Shown here in pieces: positions 53,226 through 62,535 of a stretch of DNA of 64,000 nucleotides. Below the pieces are notes generated by a model. It ran no database searches. It had not been told where the DNA came from and was given only the letters and a program-made list of their open reading frames with translations. This DNA is from Sphingomonas sp. LHG3406-1 (lineage in GTDB: Bacteria > Pseudomonadota > Alphaproteobacteria > Sphingomonadales > Sphingomonadaceae), in NCBI RefSeq assembly GCF_029637485.1, contig NZ_CP069128.1, positions 2,636,001 to 2,700,000 of the forward strand. Reading direction: 5' to 3'. A program made the translations under genes and the position numbers. Numbering within the stretch: the first letter of the stretch is position 1; each line of letters begins with the position of its first letter.

Positions 53226-54812
53226 GTGACCTACGACGCAATCATCATCGGTGCCGGCCACAACGGCCTCGTCTGCAGCTACTATCTGGCGAAGAAGGGC
53301 CTGAAGGTCGCCATCCTCGAGGCGCAACCCAATGTCGGCGGCGCGGCGGTCACCGATGAATTCCTGCCCGGCTTCAAGAACAGCGCGGCAAGCTACACCG
53401 TCAGCCTCCTCAACCCCAAGGTCATCCGCGACCTCGACCTTGCTCGCCACGGCTTGAAGGTCGTCCTGCGCAAGATCGACAACTTCCTTCCCGGCGACGG
53501 CGACTACCTCCTCGGCGGCCGCGGCGGGCTGACCCGGGCCGAGATCGTCCGCCACCATGAAGCCGACGGCGCCGGCTACGACCGCTACATGGCGGAGCTC
53601 GAAACAGTCGTACCCCTCATTCAGAAGTGGCTGCTGAAGGCACCGCCACAGGCTGGAGCCGGTCTGGCTGGTCTCCCTGCCATGCTCAGCCTCGGCCGTG
53701 ACCTGGTCGGCCTATCGACTGACGAAGTGCGCATCGTTCACGATTATGCGACTAAGTCGGCCGGCGGCATTCTCGATCGCCACTTCAAGGGCGATCTCGC
53801 CAAGGCCCTGTTCGGGTTCGACGGCGTGGTCGGCAACTTCGCCTCACCCTATTCGGCCGGGACCGCCTACGTCCTTCTCCACCATCTGTTCGGCGAGGCG
53901 GCCGGCGTTCCCGGCGCCTGGGGCCATGCGATCGGCGGCATGGGCGCGATTACCCAGGCCATGGCTCGTGCCGCTCGCGAGGCGGGGGTCGACATCGTCC
54001 TCAATGCATCGGCGGAAGAGATCATCGTCGAGCGCGACCGCGCCGTCGGCGTGGTCGCGCAGGGCAAGGCGTGGCGCGCGTCGCGCGTGGTCGCCGGGGT
54101 CAACCCGCGGCTCCTGTTCGGCAAGCTCCTGCCGCAGGGCGCGGTGTCCGATACCGTCAACCGCCACATGGCGGGCTGGGCGTGCGAAAGCGCGACCTTC
54201 CGAATGAACGTGGCGCTCTCCGAACTGCCGAAGTTCACCGTCAAGCCGGAGAAGGGCGACCATCTCACCGCCGGCATCATCATGGCGCCCAGCCTCGACT
54301 ACATGGACCGCGCCTTCACCGATGCAAAGCAGCAGGGCTGGTCCAAGCAGCCGATCATCGAGATGCTGATCCCGACGACGCTCGACCCGGCCCTCGCGCC
54401 CAAGGGCAAGCATGTCGCCAGCCTCTTCTGCCAGCACTTCCGCTACCAGCTTCCGGGCGGCAAGAACTGGGACAAGGTGCGCGACAAGGTCGCCGACCAC
54501 ATCATCGCCACCGTCGACAGCCACGCTCCGGGCTTCGCCGCCAGCATCATCGGCCGCCAGATCCATTCGCCGCTCGACCTCGAGCGCCGCTTCGGCCTGA
54601 TCGGCGGCGACATCTTCCACGGCAAGATGGGTCTCGACCAGTTGTTCAGCGCCCGTCCGATGATCGGTGCCGCCGACTATCGCATGCCCTTGCCCGGCCT
54701 CTACCTCTGCGGCTCGGGCGCGCACCCGGGCGGTGGAGTCACCGGCGCCCCGGGCCACAACGCTGCGCAGGCCATCCTCGCCGACCGCCGTCCCTGGAAG
54801 CGCAGCGCTTGA
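53226..54812 (+). CDS. PYROXD2-like phytoene desaturase-family oxidoreductase
   Basis: The 528-residue protein starts at GTG 53226 with IIIGAGHNGLVCSYYLAKKGLKVAILEA, a dinucleotide-binding motif, and NVGGAAVTDEFLPGF. YAGTAYVLLHHLFG-like SAGTAYVLLHHLFGEAAG and GLYLCGSGAHPGGGVTGAPGHNAA at the end are typical of the PYROXD2/phytoene dehydrogenase-like group. The substrate is unknown; it is not a carotenoid gene by context. It is coupled by a four-base overlap to the CoA-transferase. Confidence 0.85.
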   Translation: MTYDAIIIGAGHNGLVCSYYLAKKGLKVAILEAQPNVGGAAVTDEFLPGFKNSAASYTVSLLNPKVIRDLDLARHGLKVVLRKIDNFLPGDGDYLLGGRGGLTRAEIVRHHEADGAGYDRYMAELETVVPLIQKWLLKAPPQAGAGLAGLPAMLSLGRDLVGLSTDEVRIVHDYATKSAGGILDRHFKGDLAKALFGFDGVVGNFASPYSAGTAYVLLHHLFGEAAGVPGAWGHAIGGMGAITQAMARAAREAGVDIVLNASAEEIIVERDRAVGVVAQGKAWRASRVVAGVNPRLLFGKLLPQGAVSDTVNRHMAGWACESATFRMNVALSELPKFTVKPEKGDHLTAGIIMAPSLDYMDRAFTDAKQQGWSKQPIIEMLIPTTLDPALAPKGKHVASLFCQHFRYQLPGGKNWDKVRDKVADHIIATVDSHAPGFAASIIGRQIHSPLDLERRFGLIGGDIFHGKMGLDQLFSARPMIGAADYRMPLPGLYLCGSGAHPGGGVTGAPGHNAAQAILADRRPWKRSA

Positions 54813-55972
54813 AACCCCTCGACGGGATCAGGGTGCTCGACCTCAGCCGGGTCCTCGCCGGCCCGTGGTGCACGCAGCTCCTTGCCGACCTCGGCGCCGA
54901 CGTCATCAAGATCGAGCGGCCGGGGCAGGGGGACGACACCCGCCACTGGGGCCCGCCCTGGCATGGCGACGGCGAGGAGCGCGTGGCCGCCTATTTCCTC
55001 GCCTGCAATCGCGGGAAGCGCAGTGCCGCCATCGACCTCGCCAGCGAGGAAGGTGCCGAACAGGTGCGCGCCCTTGCCGATCGCAGCGACGTCGTCGTCG
55101 AGAACTTCAAGGTCGGAGCGCTCCGCCGCTATGGGCTGGACGCGGCGACGCTGCGCGCCCGCAACCCGCGCCTCGTTTACGCCAGCATCACCGGCTTTGG
55201 TCAGGACGGCCCCCGCGCCGGCCAAGCCGGCTACGACTTCATGATCCAGGGCCAAGCCGGCCTGATGAGCATCACCGGCCTTCCCGACGAAGTCGAGAAT
55301 GGCGGTCCACTACGCGCCGGGGTCGCCGTCGTGGACCTGTTCACCGGCATGTATACCGCCAGCGCCATCCTCGCCGCGCTGGTCCGGCGCGGCACGACGG
55401 GGGAGGGCGCGACCATCGACAGCGCCCTGTTCGACTGCGGCCTGGCGTTGCTCGCCAATCAGGCCAGCAATTATCTCGTCAGCGGCCAAAGCCCGCCGCG
55501 GCAGGGCAATACGCACCCCAATCTCGTACCCTACCAGCCCTTCGCTTGCGCCGATAAGCCGCTGATCATCGCTGTCGGCAACGATCGCCAGTTCGCGTCG
55601 CTCGCCACCCTGCTCGGCAATGGCGAGTGGATCACCGATCCCCGCTACGCCACCAATGCCGCCCGCATTGCCCATCGCGCCGAGCTGGTCGCGGCGATCG
55701 AAGCCGTCACCCGCACTCGGCCGGCCGCTCACTGGTATGAAGCCTGCGAGCGGGCGGGCATACCAGCCGGCCCCATCAACAGCATCGCGCAGGCGCTCGC
55801 CGACCCGCAAGCCGCCCACCGCGCCATGCTGCGGGAGATGGAAGGATACCGGCTGCTCGGAAGCCCGGTCCGGCTCGACGGACATCGTTTGGACACTGAT
55901 CGCCCTCCCCCGCTCCTGGGAGAGCATACGACGGAGGTGCTGGCAGCGCTGGCGCTAGATCAGCGAACGTAG
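54809..55972 (+). CDS. CaiB/BaiF family CoA-transferase
   Basis: The 387-residue type III CoA-transferase has LDLSRVLAGPWCTQLLADLGADVIKIERPG, NRGKRSAAIDLASEEG, the catalytic Asp in AGYDFMIQGQAGLMSITG, GVAVVDLFTGMYTASAI and AGIPAGPINSI. The donor and acceptor acids are unknown. The start is TTG 54809, overlapping the oxidoreductase stop; no ATG or GTG fits as well. Confidence 0.88.
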   Translation: MKPLDGIRVLDLSRVLAGPWCTQLLADLGADVIKIERPGQGDDTRHWGPPWHGDGEERVAAYFLACNRGKRSAAIDLASEEGAEQVRALADRSDVVVENFKVGALRRYGLDAATLRARNPRLVYASITGFGQDGPRAGQAGYDFMIQGQAGLMSITGLPDEVENGGPLRAGVAVVDLFTGMYTASAILAALVRRGTTGEGATIDSALFDCGLALLANQASNYLVSGQSPPRQGNTHPNLVPYQPFACADKPLIIAVGNDRQFASLATLLGNGEWITDPRYATNAARIAHRAELVAAIEAVTRTRPAAHWYEACERAGIPAGPINSIAQALADPQAAHRAMLREMEGYRLLGSPVRLDGHRLDTDRPPPLLGEHTTEVLAALALDQRT

Positions 55973-56130
55973 GCGTTGCCGACCAATGGTCCGAGCCCGT
56001 CATAGCGGCGCACCTGCCGCTCGTAAAATTCGGCCAGATCCATGTAGGCGAGCCGCACGCGCGGATCGGACGCGGCAAAGGCCTTTCTCAGCGCGTCATC
56101 GAGACGCTCCCTAAACTCTACCGACCCCAT
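55960..56130 (-). CDS. 56-aa hypothetical protein
   Basis: A 56-codon frame from ATG 56130 to TGA 55960. The product is helical: FRERLDDALRKAFAASDPRVRLAYMDLAEFYERQVRRY, a pattern of small alphaproteobacterial proteins in which a short DP-R-A-Y-LAEFY core recurs. It overlaps the convergent CoA-transferase by 13 bases. It is below the usual length cut-off but has normal codon use and a plausible start; I judge it real but unproven. Confidence 0.55.
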   Translation of the reverse strand: MGSVEFRERLDDALRKAFAASDPRVRLAYMDLAEFYERQVRRYDGLGPLVGNAYVR

Positions 56131-56351
56131 CGCTTGCCCCTCCCGCCGCTGCGAGTAGCGACATGGCTTCAGCTAGCCAACTGGAAACATAGGGGTTTTT
56201 GCCGATCAAGCTTCCACTTCGGGGTCATTAATTGACCTTGGGAAGGGAGCTTGAGGAGGCGCGTTAACACCAAGATGGGGATGAGTGCTGGCTTGCCGGC
56301 GAACAAAGGTGATGATCGGCTTGATCCGGGGATCAGAACGACGTCGAGTCA

Positions 56352-57077
56352 CTATTCGGCCTGGCCATACTTGCTTTCAATGAAGCGCCCCTGGGTGCTG
56401 AATGCATCGACGTCGCGCTTCGCCAGCCGCTCGCTTACTTCACTAAGAGCGGTGCGGCTGGCAGCTAGTCCCTCGACCAGCCGCTGGTCCACCGTTTTGC
56501 CTTCCGCATCCGCCTCGCTCCGGTAGGCGGGCGGCACGTTGGCATAGCGATCGATGAGGCCGGGCAGGTGGACACTCATCAGTCGCCGGGCGTCCTGTGC
56601 GTCGGGATCGAGGAGATCGACCCGCTCCAAGGTCTGCTTCAGTGTCGTCAGTTCTGCCGTGATCTGGTCGAGCACCGGCTGCGCCGGAGCGGGTAGGGCG
56701 CGGCGGGTACGATAGAGGAAGCTGTCGAACCGCTGTACCATCTCGCCGTTCGGTATGTCCTGCGGCACGGTCGGAAGTGTCGTCTCCTCGCGGCTGCCCC
56801 AGAAGAAGAGCAGGCCGGCGATGGCGATTGCCAGGCCCACCGCCGCAAGGAAGCCGAACATGCCGATCGGCGTCACTACGCCTACCACGATCGTCAGTAT
56901 GCTGATCGTCAGGAGAGCCAGCACTGCATTGCGGGTCGCGCGGCCGTAGCGGCGCAGCTTACGTTGCCGCTCGCGCCGGGCCTGCATCGCGACCGGTCCT
57001 TCGCGCTCGTCGATGACGGTCATGACCCGTTCGAACCGGGCCAGCGCCTTGGTAACCTTGGCGTCGGTCTCGGTCAC
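56352..57077 (-). CDS. XpaC-like membrane protein partner of TelA
   Basis: The 241-residue protein has two adjacent transmembrane segments (about 50-70 and 75-94) after a charged N-terminal helix, followed by a long helical cytosolic region (EMVQRFDSFLYRTRRALPAP... VDQRLVEGLAASRTALSEVSERLAKRD). It is the usual neighbour of TelA in many bacteria and is annotated there as 5-bromo-4-chloroindolyl phosphate hydrolysis (XpaC) protein, a name without established activity. It is coupled to telA by a four-base overlap. Confidence 0.75.
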   Translation of the reverse strand: MTETDAKVTKALARFERVMTVIDEREGPVAMQARRERQRKLRRYGRATRNAVLALLTISILTIVVGVVTPIGMFGFLAAVGLAIAIAGLLFFWGSREETTLPTVPQDIPNGEMVQRFDSFLYRTRRALPAPAQPVLDQITAELTTLKQTLERVDLLDPDAQDARRLMSVHLPGLIDRYANVPPAYRSEADAEGKTVDQRLVEGLAASRTALSEVSERLAKRDVDAFSTQGRFIESKYGQAE

Positions 57078-58288
57078 TTGGCGTCGAGCGGGGTGAAGGC
57101 GGGTGCCGAATCGAGCTTGGCCTGATTGGCGCCTTCGGCACGGGCGATGTAGCCGCGGCTCTTCTCCACTTCGGTCCCGAGCGTGTTGACCGTTTGCTTC
57201 ATGTTCTCGAGCGCCTTCAGCTTGAAGCTGTCGATCGAGTCCATCGTGTCGTAGATGTTCTGGAAGGCCCGCTGCAGCGTCTCGAGCGGGATGGTCGAGC
57301 TCGCCGCCTGCTCGTGGATCGCGGCCGACTGGGTCTTGAGCATCGTGCCGGTCGACTCGATCATGCCCGCCGTCGTCGTGTTGAGCGCACCGATCTGCTC
57401 CAGCACCAGCTTCTGGTTGGTCAAAGCCTGGGCGACCGTCACCGCCGTCCGCAAGGCCGCGACGGTGGTCGTGGACGCCCGGTCGACGCCCTTCACCAGC
57501 TCGACGTTGTTCTTCTTGACGATGTCGAGGGCCAGATAACCCTGCACCGTCACCGCCATCTGCGTCAGCAGGTCGGTGGTGCGCTGGCGAGTGTAGAAAA
57601 GCGCGGTCTCGCGGATCGCCTTGGCCTTGGCCGGCTCCGTGGCATCGAGGCTAAGCGCCGTCTCCTCGAGCTTGGCATCGAGCGCCTTGGAGATGTGGAT
57701 CATCTGCTCGAGCTTGTGCATCGTCTTCCACAAGTTCGCGCGCTCGGTGTCGATGGCGGCATTGTCCATCAGCAGCTCGTCCTTGCCGCTCTGCAGCCTG
57801 GCGAGGATCGCGCTGATGTGGCTCTGCGCGCTCTGATACTGGCGGAAATAGCCCTTGATCGAGTTGCCGAAGGGAATGAGGCCGAACAGCTTGCGGCCGG
57901 GGGACAGCGCGCCGTTGCGCTTGGGATCGAGCGCTTCGACCGTGGTCCGCAATTGCGTGAGATCCGCGCCGATGCCGGTGTCGCTGTCGATTGCTTTCAC
58001 CGGGCGGTCGAGAAAGCGGTTCGACGCGCCGGCCGCCTCGGCGATCTCCTTGCGGCCCATGGCGGTCAGCTGATCGACCTTCTTGCCGAATTCCGGCGAA
58101 TTGCTGTCGAGCGCGACGAGTTCGCCGACGAAGCTGTCGACCTTCTTCTCGAGCTCGGTCCGTTCGCCGTCCTTGAGCGGCACAAGGCCGGCCGCTTCCT
58201 GGGGGAGCACGGGCTGGAGCACCGCCGGCGGGTCCAGCTTGAGCTTCGTCGCCGTGGCAATCTGGGTCTCGGTCGCGTCGGTAGCCAT
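57074..58288 (-). CDS. telA: toxic anion resistance protein TelA family
   Basis: The 404-residue protein is almost wholly helical with long coiled-coil-like regions. LIPFGNSIKGYFRQYQSAQSHI, ILARLQSGKDELLMDNAAID, LALDIVKKNNVELVKGVDRA and TTVAALRTAVTVAQALTNQ are the TelA blocks. The family is linked to tellurite and other stress resistance without a known mechanism. The second ATG (58288) is at better distance from the GGGGAG site than the first (58291). Confidence 0.88.
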   Translation of the reverse strand: MATDATETQIATATKLKLDPPAVLQPVLPQEAAGLVPLKDGERTELEKKVDSFVGELVALDSNSPEFGKKVDQLTAMGRKEIAEAAGASNRFLDRPVKAIDSDTGIGADLTQLRTTVEALDPKRNGALSPGRKLFGLIPFGNSIKGYFRQYQSAQSHISAILARLQSGKDELLMDNAAIDTERANLWKTMHKLEQMIHISKALDAKLEETALSLDATEPAKAKAIRETALFYTRQRTTDLLTQMAVTVQGYLALDIVKKNNVELVKGVDRASTTTVAALRTAVTVAQALTNQKLVLEQIGALNTTTAGMIESTGTMLKTQSAAIHEQAASSTIPLETLQRAFQNIYDTMDSIDSFKLKALENMKQTVNTLGTEVEKSRGYIARAEGANQAKLDSAPAFTPLDAK

Positions 58289-58490
58289 CATTCTCCCCTT
58301 CTCTGGCCAGCATGGCGGGAGGCCCTGTCTGGCGCAAGAAGCTTGGGTGTATTGTAAGAGTGATACAGCCCCGCTTCAAGCGGTAGGACGTGGTCAAGGA
58401 ACCGTTAACCGCGTCTTCGAGGGTTTCGCTTACTTTGTTCCAGCTAGGAACGCGCCGAGCGAACTCCTTTTTTCTTACGCGAGAGAGTCC

Positions 58491-59834
58491 ATGCTGCGAC
58501 TGCTGAAGAAGCTCCGGCGCGACGAGCGCGGGAATATCCTAATCATCACTGCCGCGGCGATGCCGATGCTGATCGGCCTCGCCGGACTGGCTACCGATAC
58601 CATCCAGTGGGCTCTCTGGAAGCGTCAGCTGCAGCGCGCCGCCGACTCGGCCGCGATCGCCGGTGTCTACGAGCGTAACGCGACCCCGCTCGGTGCGACG
58701 ACGACCGTCAAGCAGGCCGTCAACCGCGACCTCACTCTGAACCAGCATGCTGGCAGCCTCCTCGAGGAGGCGGAGCTGGAGCTGGACATCGCGGATACGC
58801 CGGCACCCGACCGCCGGATCAACCAGGTAGGGGTGACCCTGAAGCTTCAGAAGGGACTTCCCTTCAGCAGCTTCTTCATGCCGACGGCTCCGATCATTCG
58901 GGTGCGCGCGGTCGCCGCCAGCGTTCCGGGCGCCGGCGAATATTGCGTCATCGCGCTCGACGATCGGGACGTCACCGGCGCCGACATCGGCGGCAGCACG
59001 ACGGTGGATCTTGGCGACTGCTGCCTGATCGCCAATTCGACCCACGCCAACGAGGCGTTCAAGAACACCGGTGCCGGCTCCACGGTGAAGGCGGGCTGCA
59101 TCGCGGCCGTGGGCGGCGTGCAATATTCGAAGTCGCCGAACTGGCAGGTGAAGAACTACTTCCCGTACAGCGAGCCGGCGGCCGATCCGTACGCCAATCT
59201 TCCCTCGCCCAAGCCGGAAGACTGCACTTCCAGCAATACCATCACCATGTCCTCCCAGCAGAAGGACTATCCGATCGATCGGAGTTCGACCGACGACGGT
59301 CAGACCATCTGCATCAATGGAGGGTTCGAGGTGAAGGGTCACCTCACGCTGGGTGCCGGCACCTACATCATCAACACCAACGGTCCCAACGACGACCTGA
59401 CGATGAATGCCACGGACACCAGCATCACCTGTGATGGCTGCACCATCATCCTCACCAATCTCACCGATCCTACCAAGACCGGCAACTTCCGACTGACCGG
59501 CGGAACGCTCGATCTCAAGGCGCCGACAGCGCTTGACGCGCCCTATCGCGGGGTCGCGCTCTATCAGGATCGGCGGGCAGTGGACGACGGCAAGCGTGGC
59601 ACCAATCATGTCAACGGCAACAACACCAGTGGCATCCAGGGCGTGATGTACATGCCGGGCAGATCGCTGCTCTATAACGGTGGCGGCGGCGTTGCGCAGA
59701 ACAAGTGCATGCAGCTGATTGCGAAGCGCGTCGACTTCACCGGAAACAGCGGGTTCAAGATGGGCAGCCTGTGCGGTGATGCCGGGCTGACCGGACACAG
59801 TGGCGGCGGCTGGCTGGTGAGGCTGGTATCGTGA
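58491..59834 (+). CDS. TadG-like pilus assembly protein
   Basis: The 447-residue protein begins with a TadG/Flp-type N-terminus: LRRDERGNILIITAAAMPMLIGLAGLATDTIQWALWKRQLQRAADSAAIAG, a pilin-like transmembrane segment and the conserved AADSAAIAG. The large periplasmic part has Cys pairs (CVIAL, DCCLIA, CDGCTI) and may fold as a beta-helix. It is the first of three overlapping minor pilin genes. No Tad ATPase, platform or secretin gene is in the window, so these are either separate or part of another cluster. Confidence 0.82.
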   Translation: MLRLLKKLRRDERGNILIITAAAMPMLIGLAGLATDTIQWALWKRQLQRAADSAAIAGVYERNATPLGATTTVKQAVNRDLTLNQHAGSLLEEAELELDIADTPAPDRRINQVGVTLKLQKGLPFSSFFMPTAPIIRVRAVAASVPGAGEYCVIALDDRDVTGADIGGSTTVDLGDCCLIANSTHANEAFKNTGAGSTVKAGCIAAVGGVQYSKSPNWQVKNYFPYSEPAADPYANLPSPKPEDCTSSNTITMSSQQKDYPIDRSSTDDGQTICINGGFEVKGHLTLGAGTYIINTNGPNDDLTMNATDTSITCDGCTIILTNLTDPTKTGNFRLTGGTLDLKAPTALDAPYRGVALYQDRRAVDDGKRGTNHVNGNNTSGIQGVMYMPGRSLLYNGGGGVAQNKCMQLIAKRVDFTGNSGFKMGSLCGDAGLTGHSGGGWLVRLVS

Positions 59835-60319
59835 TGCGCCGGCTTGCTCGAAATCTCGCGGGCGACGATGCCGGGGCTGCCATCATCGAACTGGCCTTGG
59901 CGGCACCGATCCTTGCGCTGATGATCATGGGCACCGCCGACATCGCGCTGGCCTACAGCCGCAAGCTCGCGCTCGAACAGGGTGCGCAGCGTGCGGTCGA
60001 GAAGGTCATGCAGACGACCCAGCTGAAGCAGGTTCAGACAACAATCGCGGATGAAGTCGCCATACAGGCGAAGGTCGATGCCAGCCGGGTCACGGTGACC
60101 TTCCCGAAATATTGCGATGGCCGCTTGTTGCCTGACCTGGGCAGGGACGACGACGGATTCGCCAAAGGGGAATGCGATCCCGACGAGACTCCGGCCCATT
60201 ACATCCAGGTCGTCGTGACGGACGAGTACAAGCCTTTGTTCCCGACGCTCCACTTGGGCACGAAGCTCTCCAACGGGAAGTACCGCGTCATCGCTCAGGC
60301 AGGGATGAGAACCAAATGA
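59834..60319 (+). CDS. TadE-family minor pilin
   Basis: The 161-residue protein has a TadE N-terminus DDAGAAIIELALAAPILALMIMGTADIALAY with a transmembrane segment at about residues 18-38 and then a Glu-rich helix (ALEQGAQRAVEKVMQTTQL). Two Cys residues (YCDGR, GECDP) probably form a disulfide. The ATG at 59834 overlaps the TadG stop by one base; the GTG at 59831 would overlap by four. Confidence 0.83.
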   Translation: MRRLARNLAGDDAGAAIIELALAAPILALMIMGTADIALAYSRKLALEQGAQRAVEKVMQTTQLKQVQTTIADEVAIQAKVDASRVTVTFPKYCDGRLLPDLGRDDDGFAKGECDPDETPAHYIQVVVTDEYKPLFPTLHLGTKLSNGKYRVIAQAGMRTK

Positions 60320-61002
60320 AGATGCCGTCCATGATCCGCGACGATCGCGGCGCGACCACGGTCGAGCTTGCATTCGCCTTCCCCATCTTCATCGTGATGG
60401 TGTGGATGATGGTCCAGTTCGGCCTGGTGTTCCGGGCCAATTCGGGCATTCAGCACAGCCTCGGGCAGGGCGCGCGCTATGCGACGCTCTATCCGACCCC
60501 GACGGACGAGCAGATCGACGCCAAGATGGACGAGGCGGTTTACGGTATCGGACCGGGCACCTTCACCACCAAGGTGACCGACGTTCCGGCCGAGGGCTAC
60601 AAGGACCTCGAGGTTACTTACACCCAGGCGACCAATCTTCTGCTGTTTGCTGGACCGAACATCAGCATCAGTAAGTCCAAGCGCGTTTGGGTGGCCGGCG
60701 GCATTCGCGGTGGCAGCAGCAGCGGTGGCAGCAGTGGCGGCAGCAGCGGAGGCGGCTCGACCGATCCGACGCCACCGAGCACGGACCCCTCCGTTCCGCC
60801 GCCGACTCCGGACCCGACTCCGGACCCGACGCCGACTCCGACGCCGACTCCGACGCCGACCCCGGATCCGACGCCGACTCCGGATCCGACGCCGACCCCG
60901 ACCCCGACTCCGACCCCGGATCCGACGCCAACCCCTGGCAACGGTAACGGCAATGGCAATGGCAATGTCAGCTGCACGAAGAAGAACGGCAAAAGCTGCT
61001 AG
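60316..61002 (+). CDS. TadE-family minor pilin with Pro-Thr repeat tail
   Basis: The 228-residue protein has DDRGATTVELAFAFPIFIVMVWMMVQFGLVF, the TadE transmembrane segment, a short globular part to about residue 120, a Gly/Ser spacer and then PTPDPTPTP repeats for about 45 residues, followed by a Gly-Asn repeat and a Cys-containing end ([12 protein letters not shown]). The repeat region is likely an extended or cell-wall-spanning stalk. Its stop shares CTAG with the convergent enoyl-CoA hydratase. Its ATG overlaps the preceding TadE gene by four bases. Confidence 0.82.
   Translation: MKMPSMIRDDRGATTVELAFAFPIFIVMVWMMVQFGLVFRANSGIQHSLGQGARYATLYPTPTDEQIDAKMDEAVYGIGPGTFTTKVTDVPAEGYKDLEVTYTQATNLLLFAGPNISISKSKRVWVAGGIRGGSSSGGSSGGSSGGGSTDPTPPSTDPSVPPPTPDPTPDPTPTPTPTPTPTPDPTPTPDPTPTPTPTPTPDPTPTPGNGNGNGNGNVSCTKKNGKSC
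60802..60936. repeat. 6-bp-based tandem repeat encoding Pro-Thr/Pro-Asp
   Basis: Units of CCGACT, CCGACC, CCGACG and CCGGAT/CCGGAC alternate over about 135 bases. The hexamers encode Pro-Thr or Pro-Asp, which suggests that the tract expands and contracts by units of two codons. Confidence 0.8.
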
Positions 61003-61763
61003 GGGCGGGCACCACGTGCCGCGAAGAAGGCCATGATCGCACTCCTGACCTCTTCGGAGGTCAGGCGCTCGGAGAAATGGCCATTTTCAAGGTCCATGCG
61101 CTCCAGCACGTCTTCATGCTGCGCACCGCGAAGCAGGCGCTGTGTCAGCCGTAGCGCCTGCGGCGGTCGGGCGAGTAGCGCAGCGACCACCTCGTCCACC
61201 GTCTCGGACAAGCCGCCAGCTTGCGCGCGATGAGTGACGAGGCCGAATCGCTCCGCCTCATCGACTCCGAAGGGCTCCCCGATAAGCAGATATTTGGCAG
61301 CCAGCTGGCGTCCGGCAAGCCGCGGCAGGATGAGCGAACTGGCCGCTTCCGGAACCAGGCCAAGCTCGGTGAACGGCATCTTGAAGCGCGTGCCCTCCTC
61401 GGCGACTACCAGATCGCAATGGAACAGCATGGTGGTGCCGATGCCGATCGCATTGCCGTGTACCGCCGCGACCAAGGGCACCTGGTTGGTCGCGAGTGCC
61501 TTCAGCAGGCGCCAGACCGGAATGTCGGTTTGCCCATCCTGCGGAAGCTCGTTCATGAAGTCGGCGAGATCGTTGCCGCCGGTAAAGTCGACACCTTCAC
61601 CCTCGAGCGTGATGACGCGGATCTCGGGATCATCCTGCGCTCCGGCGATGGCATCGGCGAGAGCGGCGTACATGGCCACCGTAATGGCGTTGCGCCGGTC
61701 CGGCCGGTTCAGGAGAAGGCGGAGGTGAGCGCCCTTGCGCTCGGTTCTGACATGCTCGGTCAT
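60999..61763 (-). CDS. enoyl-CoA hydratase/isomerase family protein
   Basis: The 254-residue crotonase-fold protein has [20 protein letters not shown], the oxyanion segments [11 protein letters not shown] and [44 protein letters not shown]. It lacks the classical ExxxE pair of true hydratases at the second position (Glu in [10 protein letters not shown] but not the earlier one), so it may be an isomerase or hydratase of another substrate. Convergent with the pilin gene. Confidence 0.85.
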   Translation of the reverse strand: MTEHVRTERKGAHLRLLLNRPDRRNAITVAMYAALADAIAGAQDDPEIRVITLEGEGVDFTGGNDLADFMNELPQDGQTDIPVWRLLKALATNQVPLVAAVHGNAIGIGTTMLFHCDLVVAEEGTRFKMPFTELGLVPEAASSLILPRLAGRQLAAKYLLIGEPFGVDEAERFGLVTHRAQAGGLSETVDEVVAALLARPPQALRLTQRLLRGAQHEDVLERMDLENGHFSERLTSEEVRSAIMAFFAARGARP

Positions 61764-61825
61764 GGACCCGTCTCTGCCTTGCCGCTAAGCGACACGCAAC
61801 TGCAGCCCAAGGACGGTACCCTCCC

Positions 61826-62479
61826 ATGAAGTTCTTCGCCGACACCGCCGACATCGCCGATATCCGCGAGCTGATGGACACTGGCCTGCTCGATGGTGTG
61901 ACCACCAATCCCAGCCTGGTGAAGAAGTCGGGCGGCCACTTCATCGAGACCGTGACCGAGATCGCGAGGATCTGCCCCGGACCGGTGTCGGCCGAGGTGG
62001 TGGCGCTCGACCATGCCGAGATGATGCGCGAGGCCGAGGTGCTCCGGAAGATCGCCGACAACATCACCATCAAGGTCCCGCTCACCCTCGACGGGCTCAA
62101 GACCTGCAAGGCGCTGACCAGCGAAGGCACGATGGTCAATGTGACCCTCTGCTTCTCAGCAAACCAGGCGCTGCTCGCGGCCAAGGCGGGCGCAACCTTC
62201 ATCTCGCCCTTTGTTGGCCGCCACGACGACGTCGGTTACCCTGGCATGGAGCTGATCGCCGATATTCGGATGATCTACGACAATTACGACTTCGGGACCG
62301 AGATCCTGGTGGCGAGCGTGCGCAACCCGATCCACGTGCACGAAAGTGCGAAGCTGGGTGCCGACGTGATGACCGCGCCGCCAGCCGTCATCAAGGCGCT
62401 TTTCAACCATCCGCTGACTGACAAGGGCATCGCGTCCTTCCTCAAGGACTGGGAAGCGACCGGCCAGAAGATCGGCTGA
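61826..62479 (+). CDS. fsa: fructose-6-phosphate aldolase/transaldolase
   Basis: The 217-residue TIM-barrel protein starts [16 protein letters not shown], has [13 protein letters not shown], the Schiff-base Lys in [37 protein letters not shown] and [21 protein letters not shown]. It belongs to the short transaldolase/FSA group. In alphaproteobacteria these proteins usually act as transaldolases in the pentose phosphate pathway. Activity (aldolase versus transaldolase) cannot be told from the sequence alone. Confidence 0.92.
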   Translation: MKFFADTADIADIRELMDTGLLDGVTTNPSLVKKSGGHFIETVTEIARICPGPVSAEVVALDHAEMMREAEVLRKIADNITIKVPLTLDGLKTCKALTSEGTMVNVTLCFSANQALLAAKAGATFISPFVGRHDDVGYPGMELIADIRMIYDNYDFGTEILVASVRNPIHVHESAKLGADVMTAPPAVIKALFNHPLTDKGIASFLKDWEATGQKIG

Positions 62480-62535
62480 TTCGGTCGCCGCGGGAAGGCA
62501 CTGGACGTTAACCTTCGTCCGCCTACACTCGCGAC

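Noticed and set aside
60780..60945. possible CRISPR or other array in the repeat region
   Set aside because: The units are 6 bases long, contiguous and in frame with a protein; there are no spacers and no cas genes.
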